Source: Takakia lepidozioides (taxonomy: Eukaryota; Streptophyta; Takakiopsida; Takakiales; Takakiaceae). Taken from it: a stretch of DNA of 64,000 nt. Below the pieces are notes generated by a model. That model did not search any database, was not told the origin of the DNA, and worked only from the letters and a program-made list of their open reading frames with translations. Below, in pieces: positions 23,001 through 31,821 of the stretch. Position 1 is the stretch's first letter, and each line of letters begins with the position of its first letter. The translations under genes were made by a program, and so were the position numbers. The stretch spans positions 43,090,001 through 43,154,000 of the forward strand of contig CM060733.1 of assembly GCA_030704615.1 (NCBI GenBank), given 5' to 3'.

Positions 23001-25460
23001 TCAATTTACATGGATTGGGGAGCTAAGTAATTGGTTTCTTTTTGTATTTTTGTGAATGGCGTTGACGCCATTCACATACAGTGATGTTGTGAGGTCCTCA
23101 GTGATAGGTTCGTTATGAATGTGCATTGAGTTTTCCTGGGGTTCCTTACTCAATTTTTTGATTTCATCCTGTGATTTGCTTCATTTAGTAATAATTTGGC
23201 TTCATTAGTGAATGTCGTTGACGACATTCACTTCTATGTCTGTGTCATTTCTAAACGATAATTTGCATTCACCTGGATTAGGGTGTATTTACAGTATCAT
23301 TGAATGGAATGTTCTGAATGGCGTTGACGACATTCATATCTGGAGCAGTAGTGTGGTCCTGAAAGGTCCTTGGAGCAGTTCTCAGAGCCATTTCAATCTA
23401 TGTTTTATTTCTTTCTGTTCTACTTGCATCTTACTCACTGAGCGCTTTTGTGGGTTGGGATTTATCTCCTTTTTTCAGGTACACAAAATATGTGCTTATG
23501 GGAAGGAAATCACCTGAGCGGAATTCCCGACTATCTTGACATGTGGTCGGACCCTGCAAACGATCCAACCATGTATACTGCAGGGATATTGAAGGACTGG
23601 AGTCCTTCTCACTTCAGAGACTGTGGGTGGTACCTTGACTGCCCACCTGAGCACACGACCTTTCAAGAACAGCATATGAAATACTTGAACAATAACGCTG
23701 AGATGCTGGCGCCTTTGACTGACGAAGAGTATCAACGAAACATAGCAACATTGGCTGCAAGGAGCCTGATGCTCAGGGAACGCCGCAGAAGGGAAAGAAG
23801 GCGGGCCGCAAACCAAAAGACAAGGCTGTTGATGTCATAGCCATCTCACCAGCAAAGCCAAAGGACAAAGACAAGTCCAAAGAGAAGGAAAAGGACAAGG
23901 GGAAGGAGAATGAAAAGGAGATGGAGAGTGGGCAGGACTTTACTGCTGGAAGATATACCCGCACTCTTAGTGCGTGTTCGATGCCAAGCCACACCCTTCC
24001 CGTTCTGATTCGCAGGAGAGATGAAAATTGTTAATGAGGGTTGGCTTTTATGATGCAGAGTCGAAAGAGAGGATACACTGGGGTGCCATCCCCTACCTGG
24101 GACAAATATAATCTCATTCCTCAATCTGGTGAGATTTCCAGTTTCTTTCCTTTTTCTTTGAAAGTTTCGTTGGCAGTATATTTCAGTCTCGTTCTTTGAA
24201 AACAATTCTTGCCATCGTTCTTATAAAAAACATGTCTGTTGCAGGTGAGCACAGGTCCCACCTTCGTGTGCGGTGTGCAGAAAACTTATGCGGCCGACAT
24301 TGTCATTCTCGACATCCCGGATGGCCAGGCTGTGCCAGAAGTTCTTCCAAAGGGCAAGACGCCAGGCTGGAACAAATTCGAGGACAACTACTGGAGTTGG
24401 GTGTTCGGGTTCTGTAACAATTTCCTCTCTGATGCAGGGACACTTCTGCTTTTTCAGTCATGTGACAATGATAGTCGTCGGGCATTGGCATCATACCTCA
24501 AGTCTTCAGGGTTTGAAGTTTTGCGCACATGGAATTGTGTGAACAGCCTCTACCTTGTGAAAGGGGGTTTCCCTGGTCAGCTGGTATGCCGTCTCCCTTC
24601 TGCTTGTGCTTGATCATGAGTTTCAATTTTCTCTGCAGCTCCACTCTAGTAGAATGTTTTATGATCGACACCGATCATCACCGATTCATGATTTTTTTGT
24701 GTCAGAGTTCTGAATAGCCGATGTACACACTTCCACTATAGATTGTGTTTACCACACTAACCTGCTATCTTTGCCAGACGAGGATGTTCGAGGCGATCTG
24801 CCTGCGGAGGATTCGCACCTCAAAGACACCATCCTCCATCCGCAGCTTTGAGATTTCTGACCAGGGTTGTTTCGTCAACCCCCCCTATGAGCCCCATGTC
24901 GATGACATTTTGTACAACTTCATGCAGTCCAGTCAGACTCTGAAGAGACCAGATGGCCTCCCTGGAGAGGTGCAAAGGAAAAGTCACCAGCATTCATGCA
25001 AATACTGCTGGAAGTCATGCAGCCACCGCTCTGCACGGGTGGTCGATCTTTCTGTGTCCACAGGTTCGTTTTTTCCCTTCCGAATTGGTTTCCTTTCAAC
25101 AGTTTCATCTGCTTAAATCCCCCCTCCAAACTGTTCATGTTCTCCTGTCTGGTGCAGGAGGCAACTTAACCATGCATGCAAGGCAGGCGAAAGAAGCCTT
25201 TTTGGCATGGAGGGTGATTCTGACCTACAAACCAGTGCTCCTCCCCCTTTTGTCTGGCTCCACTTCAGGCACACAGACTGATCGGATTCAAATTCGAAAT
25301 GATGACGATCCCGAAGATAAGCAGGTCGACAACGACTTTTCATGTGAGTAAGTGCTAAACCCTCTTTGGGAGTCATACTCAATTTCTCGATAACATCAAA
25401 GTTACAGTAATAACTTTTTCAGGCTGTCTTTCAGGAAAGGCAGCGGTGGATCTTCAGGAG
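20067..25460 (+). pseudogene. MULE 1 cargo: ParB-like domain plus beta-class amino-methyltransferase-like protein, disrupted
   Basis: A multi-exon gene starting at ATG 20067. Exon 1 is a Gln/Glu-rich leader. Exon 2 (about 20740-21435) ends in a ParB-like fold: HMFYVWDGNHRLLAWMGYIQ carries the Gly-x-His-Arg signature. A helical segment follows (about 21530-22210). Later exons (23470-23840, 24245-24585, 24775-25070, 25158-25350) hold a methyltransferase-like domain: ADIVILDIPDG sits where motif IV (DPPY) belongs, then FLSDAGTLLLFQS. Last comes ARVVDLSVSTGG as the SAM-binding motif I. Motif IV before motif I is the beta-class order of N6-adenine/N4-cytosine methyltransferases. The catalytic motif is degenerate; an NPPYEPH string at about 24880 is a possible alternative. 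In-frame TGA (21197), TAA (20328), TAG (22036) and a frame change near 21575 show decay. ParB-methyltransferase fusions are known from phages and plasmids. Confidence 0.65.
22627..23335. repeat. regularly spaced GAATGTCGTTGACGACATTC palindromes (MULE 1 intron)
   Basis: Near-identical 20-mers start at 22627, 22746, 22947, 23054, 23210 and 23316, with a weaker one at 22852. Spacing is 95-156 bp. Each is a 9-bp inverted repeat around a TG centre. Related half or mutated copies occur elsewhere in the element near 20455, 20541, 20615 and 20744. They lie mainly in the intron between exons of the methyltransferase-like gene. Confidence 0.92.
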
Positions 25461-26234
25461 ATACAGTCATTTCTGGCGAGTCTGTTTTCGACAGCCCCCT
25501 TTCCAATTTTCTGCTTCCTGTTTATGCCGAAGCAATGGCACTTCACGCGGCCGAGTCCCTATCCCCTGACTTTTTAGTGGCCAGCCGTAGGTGTATCCAG
25601 CGTGGATCCGGTGTTCTAAAATACTTAGACTTAGATGCAGAGGAAGAGGGATACATTGTACTGACTCTGAGTCAGACTGAACTGTATTCTTTTAATATTC
25701 ATTTTCATATTATCTGGAAAACGTTGAATCCCCTTCTCCACCGTAGTTGTTCCTTTAGAACAAATAATAATCACAGAATCAACTTTCGTTTAAATTGCTA
25801 TATGTATGAATCCATCTCACAAACCTTCCTGACTCTTCTCATATCCATTGTGCATTCATCTACACTGTATTCATGCGTGCTCCATTCATGAAAGCTTTCT
25901 TTGTACAACATCCATTGTACATTCATCCTCTGTACTCTTTAATCCCCCCACAAACCTTCCACACTCATTTCATATACTTTGTGCATTCGTCAAAAGATTT
26001 GGTCATGCATCTTCCTGTCATGAATTTTTGTCATTGCTCAACATCCATATACATTCATCCATTTTACTCTTATCCATCCGTCATTCATCCATCTACATAC
26101 ATTTTTCACACTCATCCATCTGTTTATCATCCAACTGTACATTCATCCATCCTTTATTCAATGCCTTTTATTATGTCGTCCAGCTTGTTTCCGCGGTAAA
26201 GGGTGCCAATCCGCGGGAATACACTCCACTTCTT
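25461..26234. other. MULE 1 right subterminal region with CATTCATCC repeats
   Basis: From about 25815 to 26170 the words CATTCATCC, CATCCAT and TACATTCATC recur many times without a fixed period. The long plus frames here come from this low-complexity text. No gene seen. Confidence 0.7.
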
Positions 26235-26374
26235 TCTGGGCGCGTGGTGACGCGGCCTTCACGTGTGATGACGTGGACTGAGCCCCGTGACGTGGCATTT
26301 GCGCAAGGTGACGTGGCGTGAGCGCAGTTGCGCTCACGCGCTCACGTGACCAGGCTCACCCCGAGGCATCCCTG
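26235..26374. repeat. MULE 1 right terminal inverted repeat
   Basis: Contains four TGACGTGG words and GCGCTCACGCGCTCACGTGA near the end, pairing imperfectly with the left end. Followed at once by the second TGGCATGGA. Confidence 0.8.
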
Positions 26375-26383
26375 TGGCATGGA
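26375..26383 (+). repeat. 9-bp target site duplication, right copy (MULE 1)
   Basis: Exact copy of 15076-15084. Confidence 0.95.
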
Positions 26384-28228
26384 AGGGGCTATTTTAGCAC
26401 CTTGAGGGGCCGCCTATTGATGACTACCATGAGTTTAGGCGGGGAAATGAGGTGGAGATTGAGGAGTGGTGACAATATTGGTCACCTGATTATGTCTCCA
26501 TCACTAGAGGCACAAGGGCAGCGGCGACACTAACAGCTACATCAACATCCCCAACTGCAAGCACTAATAGTGGGACAAGTAAAGATGGAGCTGGGAAATC
26601 CACCCAAGCTCCTGCTGCAGCACCAGCACCCGTGCCTGCCTTTAACCCAATTGTGGAGTTCTTCGAGGAGTTGAGGAGAAACTACCAGGGGATAAAGACG
26701 GAGAAATTGCGGAGCTTGCAAGAGTTCCAGCGCAAGCCTGCTGAGAGTTTGAGAGAGGCTTACACGCGCATGAGGCGATTAATAAATGTAACCCAAGGGG
26801 TTACGAAAGCTCAAGCAGTCCAATTCTGGTATGGGATATTGGACAAGGAGCTGAAGAGAAGAATGCGGGATGCAACTCTCCTACAAGTGGACCAACCCAC
26901 CTTAGCAAACGTGTTTTTGCTGGCAGAGCGGAGAGAGCACCATATTGGAGGAGTGAGTAGTCATGGTGGGGTTTGGTAAGGAGACACAACGAAGTGGGGC
27001 TCCTAGCCAACAACAACCACTACCCCAATGTGCTCAAGGCAATAAGGGGGCTCAGACGAAGCCCAGGGAATGACAAAGAGGATCTCAATTGCAGAGGTCA
27101 CTTCCTTCATTCTCAGGCCAACAACAGTCGGGTGTGACATGTTGGGATTGTGGATGACCCCATGTTAAGAGAGATTGCCCGGAGAGAGGCAAAGGACCGG
27201 CACAGACACAGCCTACACAACTACAATGTGGGCATTGTGGCAAGTATGGGCATGAGGAGGCCCATTGTTATGACTTGCATCATGAGCTACGGCCAGGCCA
27301 GTTCCAAGGGAACAATGGTAGCCGAGGACAAGGCAATGTAGTCCAAAGATGTAGAGGAGGTAGAGGTCGTGGTGGAGGTCGTAACCAAAACCAAGGAGCA
27401 CAAGGTCAAGGTCAAGGTCATGACCAAGGCATGGTGGATAGGCTTGCCCAGCTAGAGCAACGTCTTGCTACCATGGCCACTACTTATATTGCGCCAACTC
27501 CAAGGCCTGAGGTTCAAGCCCCACCTGCACAACCTCTTGTGCCTAGGGAAGACCAGATTGGTATGGGCTTCATGCGTGGAGCCGCACTTGCTGGACCATT
27601 GCATGTGGACTCTGCAGCTGCTGTCACTCGAGCAGCAACTCGTGCTCCTGAGCCAAGAGGAGCGGATGTGGATTTTGATCCACAAAGGGGGGAAGCAAGT
27701 CGACTGACAAGGCTTCCACCGTCTTTCACATTGGCTGAGACAGTGCCAACTACGCCATCGATGGTACCCGCTCGCCCCAGTGTGTCAGAGGTAGAGCCAC
27801 GAGTGCCATTGGGGAGAGTTGGGGTGGCTCGGGAAATGCCAGTGGGTGGTGCTGCAAAGCAAGGTGTAGCCAGTACATTGTTGGGGGCGGCTACGGCGGT
27901 TTGTCAAGCTCCATGTTTTTCTGCAATGACAATTGCAATGTCGGGGATTCGGCCAGCTGCTGTGTTCAGATTAGCAGCTAGACTCTGTGAGAGTGGTGAT
28001 GCATCGGCACTATCTGCGGGGATAACGGATAATGTGCAGTGCATGGGTGCCCTGGATTCAAGGGTGAAGACAGCCACAGCTGCACCATGGCAAGCGGCAG
28101 CTGCAAGGTTGCAGGAGTTGCCAGCTAGACCAACCATTGAGCGTAGTATAGTGACTCCTAGGGTAATCCTGGTGGACAATCAGGATGGTGTGTTTCAGTT
28201 AGGTGGCCCAGCCGGAAAGGAGGTATAG
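26384..28228 (+). pseudogene. gag: retrotransposon gag, 3' part with zinc knuckles and linker
   Basis: Continues the gag frame broken at 15084. An in-frame TAG at 26395 lies where CAG (Gln) fits, and a TGA lies near 26469. The Retrotrans_gag core is clear at 26632-26945 (FFEELRRNYQGIKTEKL, FQRKPAESLREAYTRMRRL, FWYGILDKELKRRM). Two CCHC zinc knuckles follow near 27139-27235: Cys-x2-Cys with His and Cys in the usual spacing, the first carrying a TGA, the second intact (CGHCGKYGHEEAHC). A Gly/Arg/Gln-rich region and a long Ala/Pro-rich linker run to the stop at 28226-28228. The knuckles would bind the element RNA. The protease frame overlaps the end of this frame by 25 nt. Confidence 0.82.
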
Positions 28229-28532
28229 GCCACTGCGGGTCTTGTTGGACTCGGGAGCACAGCCATTGATGTTGGAAAGAGCATCAATTGCGGGCTTGGG
28301 CCTTACAGAGGCGGATTTGGAGCCTTGCCCTTTCCAAATTCATACATCTTTGGGCGGTTCAGAGAAGGCACGAGGGATTACATGCCATGAGCTCTTCATT
28401 CGATTGCAGCCGGATCATCCTACGGACGGCTCAGTCATGAGAGCTAAAGCCATTATTACAGACGCGATATCCTATGATGTGCTTGTTGGTGGGGCTGTGT
28501 TATACCCCATGGGCTTTACTTTAGACTTTTGG
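28203..28532 (+). pseudogene. retrotransposon aspartic protease region (interrupted)
   Basis: Reads RPLRVLLDSGAQPLMLERAS, the retropepsin-type D-S-G active site, then ITCHELFIRLQPDHP and ITDAISYDVLVGGAVLYP, and stops at a solo LTR after LDFW. After the LTR the same frame resumes with EETTSYRPEWQSGDGRRVLL. It would process the Gag polyprotein. It is in another frame from gag (overlap 28203-28228), so expression would need a frameshift or separate initiation. Confidence 0.75.
28528..28532 (+). repeat. 5-bp target site duplication, left copy (solo LTR)
   Basis: TTTGG, repeated at 29254-29258. Five base pairs is typical of LTR retrotransposon integration. Confidence 0.85.
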
Positions 28533-29253
28533 TGTCACGCACCTCCCTTCGGTAAGCTCCCCTTCATGTCATAGTTACTCGCTTTGATGCGCGCGTCTGA
28601 CTCCCAACCTGGCCGCCGGGCCAACTTGGAGCTTCGGCTGCTCACCGGGACATAACGGTCCCCCTTCGCTTCCCACTAAACCCTCCACCTTTTTGGGACT
28701 AGTGGAATTCCCTTTTGGTAGATGGCAGTCCGGAACAGCTCCCCACTCTTTGGTCGCTTTCCGGCTCGCTCACTTACTCACTAGTTTTTGGTCACCAACG
28801 GGCTTGCACCGTTCTCGGGGTTACTACTCCCTATATATACTTCTGTAGCTGTCCGCGGGGGTTTCATAACCAGCCATGCCATTTTATGGCAAACCACCAC
28901 GAAACCCTCGACTCCCGGTGATGAGTCGCGGTGAGTCTTGGCCCACTCACCACGGCCCCTATGGACCGTGATGAGTCCCAAGACTCCCACGACTCCCACC
29001 ACGAGGTCTCCGCCCCCATGGTGAGTCCTATGCCACCCCCACTAAGTCCCGCTAAGCTACCATCACCCCTTGTGGAGCCACCCCCACCGCAACCCGGTGT
29101 GTGGGGCTCCACCTAGTGAGCGCCTCGCCTCCTCAGTGCTTGGGCACTCAAGGGTGCTTCGGCCCCCCATACCTATCGCTGCCGATGCCCCCACCACAGG
29201 GGCAGCCCCTCATGTGTCCCGACCCCCCGCCCTCAAGGCAAAGGGCCGCGACA
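28533..29253. mobile_element. solo LTR, 721 bp
   Basis: Begins TGTCACGC and ends GCCGCGACA, i.e. TG...CA ends forming a short inverted repeat (TGTC/GACA), flanked by TTTGG on both sides. It has no coding content and carries a TATA-like element. Removing it plus one TTTGG restores the surrounding frame. Solo LTRs form by recombination between the two LTRs of an inserted element. Orientation is probably plus from the TATA position, but this is not certain. Confidence 0.85.
28831..28840 (+). promoter_or_regulatory. TATA-like box in solo LTR
   Basis: CTATATATAC, about 300 bp into the LTR, the expected place for a U3 promoter. No transcription evidence is available. Confidence 0.35.
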
Positions 29254-29258
29254 TTTGG
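29254..29258 (+). repeat. 5-bp target site duplication, right copy (solo LTR)
   Basis: TTTGG, matching 28528-28532. Confidence 0.85.
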
Positions 29259-30584
29259 GAGGAAACGACATCCTACAGGCCGGAATGGCAGTCAGGAGAT
29301 GGCCGACGTGTACTGCTCCCAGTGCGGTTTATTGGGAATGTAGCGGTGGATCATAGGAACATGATGCCCACATTGGCTGTATTTTCAGGGGTGGTGAGCT
29401 CTTGGAGGGCAATAGCCATGCAGATGATAGGCCATCACCTGATGAGGACAAACAATTGGCATACAAGGCTGATTTGCTTCCTTATGTGTCTGTGCATATT
29501 CCACTGTGGGGTACGGTTGGGAATTTGCATCGAGTAGCAGGCGAATGTGTGCACCAAGCATGGTGGGAGGCCTTTCCATTGGCGAGTGAGGGGAGTTCAG
29601 TGACGTCACCTGGACCTCCTGAGTTAGCTCCTTTGGACACAGTGCCCATTACCTGGCAACCACCTGACTCAGGGATTTTTTTGCTAGACTTGTTTGGAGG
29701 CATGAGCACTGGGCTTGCATGAGTATTGCAAGCAAGGATTAAAGTACACAACTACTTGTATGTGGAGAAGGATGAGATAGATCGGCGTATTTCTATGCGC
29801 CACATTGCCTTGATCACACACCGATATCCTGAGTTGTTGCCTCTCTCAGCAATTCAAGGGTATCAAAAGGCCTTGCCAATAGACATTACCTTGCTGGGGG
29901 CGGATGATTTGGACCGGCATGGTGCCATTGACTTGGTGATAGCCGGATGGCCTTGTCAAGGACACTCCCGCAGGTCATGGGAATGGCCTGCATGATGCAC
30001 GATCGCATTGTTTTGGGAGATGTTGCGAGTTGGTGCGGGACTTGCAGACGAGGCAAGTGCAACCTCTAGGCTATATCTTGGAAAATGTTCATCTTATGGG
30101 GGATTCTCGGGCCAGGGTTATGGCCAGTGTGCATCAGGTGCGGTCTGGATTGGATCGGCGGTGCTATTGGATTGCAGCAGCGGTGGGATCTCGCGCATCG
30201 ACCTCGATTGTGGTGGACCAATCTTGCACCACCAGAGCTGCTCAAGAGAGCATACAATTCCATTCAACGGCCACCCAATCTCACGGTTGAGGGCATTTTG
30301 GACCAAGGGAGCCAACCACAGAGGGTGCGACATGATGACCGTCCATCTCTAGCAGTGATCAATCGAGTGGGGCAGCCACGTGCGGCCTTGCCTACGCTCA
30401 TGAGCTTTCCCTCGTCTCATGCTTTTCGAGACAATGGTCCTGGATTGATTTGGGACAGTGTGCTACAGTAATTGGTGGAGCCCAATGCAGATGAGCGAGA
30501 GCGGGCAATGGGTTTTACCACGGGCACTACCGATGTGCCAGCTCTGTCAGAGGTATCACGCCGCCAAGTGTTGGGGGTCAAGCA
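29259..30584 (+). pseudogene. C5-cytosine DNA methyltransferase-like domain in retrotransposon
   Basis: Follows the protease region in the same element. C5-methyltransferase motifs appear in canonical order: motif I LLDLFGGMSTGL (29681-29716); YVEKDEIDRR as the cofactor strand; motif IV LVIAGWPCQGHS with the Pro-Cys-Gln catalytic site (29951-29959); motif VI GYILENVHLMGD (ENV at 30081-30089); motif VIII RPRLWWTNL (about 30195-30225); then RPSLAVINRVGQPRALP-like text and a motif IX/X-like tail ERERAMGFTTGT (about 30495-30530). The ENV context and tail look closest to Dnmt3/DRM-type enzymes by eye. Damage: TGA after GLA (29720), frame changes near 29400, 29975 and 30195, and a TAG near 30470. 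An active form would methylate cytosine in DNA. Confidence 0.85.
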
Positions 30585-31464
30585 ATGGATCTAAATTGCT
30601 TGACATGGATAATTGGCTTGTGCATGGCTGAGCAACGGAGATTGCAAGCATTGGTGGCTACTTCTGCACTTCTATTGGAAAGTGCATCATCCGTGCCAAC
30701 CGAGACGGTTGAGGCAGTGAGTGGGGGCGAACACAGGATCGTGGGTTGCAGATACCCATGGCAGATGTGGGATGAGATGCGCAAAGAGATAGTCATTGGA
30801 TTTCTCAAGCAGCAGTATGAGGAGTGGGGAGAGCCATGGACTAAGGATCAGTTGGGGGCCAAGGTAGCCAAGGTTTTTGAAGAGGTTGAGAATGTTTCTT
30901 GCTCAGAGAATGTTCTGAAAGTGGCTATGGCGGAGCAAGTGGAGGCTACGCCACAGTCAGATTGGGCGGACAAAGCCCAAGAGGTTGCTATCTAGCAACC
31001 AAAGGATTCGTCTCCTACCTCCAAGCCTGGTGTACCCAAGGTTGCAGTCACTGAGGACAATTGGGAACCAGATGTTGGACCTACAGTCACCAAAGGAGAG
31101 AGACGGAGGATCCACGAATTCGAGGCGACGCTGAAGTACGACCTTGGATGTCACAGCAGGACGTGTGATTCTAAGGGTCAGGGAGGTATTGCCTTCAGGA
31201 GTATTGATTCTGGAGGGTTGAGATGGCATGGTATGGAAGGACCATGTGCGCAATTGTGCGCCATGTCACCTTCCACATGTAGATAAGATGATAGATCCCA
31301 ACCTTGGAGTGGTAACTGCAAGGTTGTGTTGCATGCTATGTGGGCATGCTGGTGGCGCCACAACCATGTTGGTGTGTGACAAACGCTCAAGGGGGTGACA
31401 CATGGGATGCTTGACACCGCCACTTGAGGAGGTTCCTATCGGAGAATGGTTGTGTCCACGATGC
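30585..31464 (+). pseudogene. helical linker and PHD finger downstream of the methyltransferase
   Basis: A frame open at 30585-30995 (MDLNCLTWIIGLCMAEQRRL, then WDEMRKEIVIGFLKQQYEEW) ends in TAG but continues in the same frame to about 31250. A PHD zinc finger follows at 31327-31464 in another frame: CMLCGHAGGATTMLVCDK, then HMGCLTPPLEEVPIGEW and LCPRC, giving the C4-H-C3 order. Its fourth Cys is Arg (CGC) and the usual Trp before His is TGA (31396), each one base from the consensus. PHD fingers read histone H3 tails, so the original protein probably joined methylation to chromatin reading. Whether this was one polypeptide with the methyltransferase is inferred from adjacency. Confidence 0.7.
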
Positions 31465-31821
31465 CTTGGACAGAGGTAGTGGGCATGACAATGGTGAGGC
31501 GGACAAGTGATCCAAGGTCTAGCTAGTGGGGCTTCAATGCCATGGATACTCAATTGAAGATCATGGATTGCATGAAGACGACTAACGATGGGGCTACGTT
31601 TGCACCCGGCCTCTTGATTTATCGACTTCAGGTGTTGGGACTTGTGCGATTGAAGACCGAGCAATGATCTTATTGGGGTGGATACTTGCAAGCTATCCGG
31701 TGTTAGATGGATCTAATCACCACCTAGGGGGGCGATTGTGGCGTGGCTTTCTAGGACTATACGCTAGGAATTGTGGTTGGACATCGATGTATGTTGTGGC
31801 ACGATGCTTAGGTGCACGACA
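31465..31821. other. retrotransposon 3' region
   Basis: No integrase or reverse-transcriptase motif. A purine run CTAGGGGGGCG near 31715-31735 could be a polypurine tract before a 3' LTR starting about 31737, but no matching 5' LTR was found. Confidence 0.35.

Larger units (their letters stand above)
15085..26374. mobile_element. MULE 1: Mutator-like element with methyltransferase-type cargo (11,290 bp)
   Basis: Flanked by an exact 9-bp duplication inside retrotransposon gag. The ends are imperfect inverted repeats rich in GTGAGCG and TGACGTGGC words (15085-about 15260 and about 26235-26374). Inside are two divergent genes: a mudrA-type transposase on the minus strand (19213-15703) and a ParB/amino-methyltransferase-like gene on the plus strand (20067-about 25460). 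Both carry stops and frameshifts, so the element is defective in cis. A dispersed palindrome family (22627-23335) fills one intron. Because it splits gag, it is younger than the retrotransposon. Confidence 0.93.
14844..31700 (+). mobile_element. LTR retrotransposon body: gag-protease-C5 methyltransferase-PHD, with nested insertions
   Basis: Order on the plus strand: gag (split), two CCHC zinc knuckles, a basic/Gln-rich linker, an aspartic protease (LLDSGAQPL), a C5-cytosine DNA methyltransferase and a PHD finger. No reverse transcriptase, RNase H or integrase motif is visible between protease and methyltransferase or after the PHD finger, so the copy is a non-autonomous derivative or has lost its pol. 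It is interrupted by an 11.3 kb MULE (15085-26374) and a 721-bp solo LTR (28533-29253). Removing both restores frame continuity, which shows that gag and the methyltransferase region belong to one element. The outer LTRs could not be delimited; these coordinates cover the coding body only. Gag style and protease suggest a Ty3/Gypsy-type origin, by inference. Confidence 0.8.

Noticed and set aside
22627-23335. Regularly spaced repeats that could suggest a CRISPR array
   Set aside because: Units are 20-bp palindromes with mutated variants and 75-135 bp interspersed DNA in an intron of a plant transposon; there are no cas genes and the context is eukaryotic.
24870-24900. NPPYEPH as the definite catalytic motif IV of the MULE 1 methyltransferase-like protein
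   Set aside because: It lies only about 55 codons before motif I, too close for a beta-class motif IV, whereas ILDIPDG is followed at the expected distance by the motif V-like strand. Kept only as an alternative.
28533-29253. A proline-rich coding exon between protease and methyltransferase
   Set aside because: TG...CA ends, the TTTGG duplication and frame restoration on removal show it is a solo LTR.
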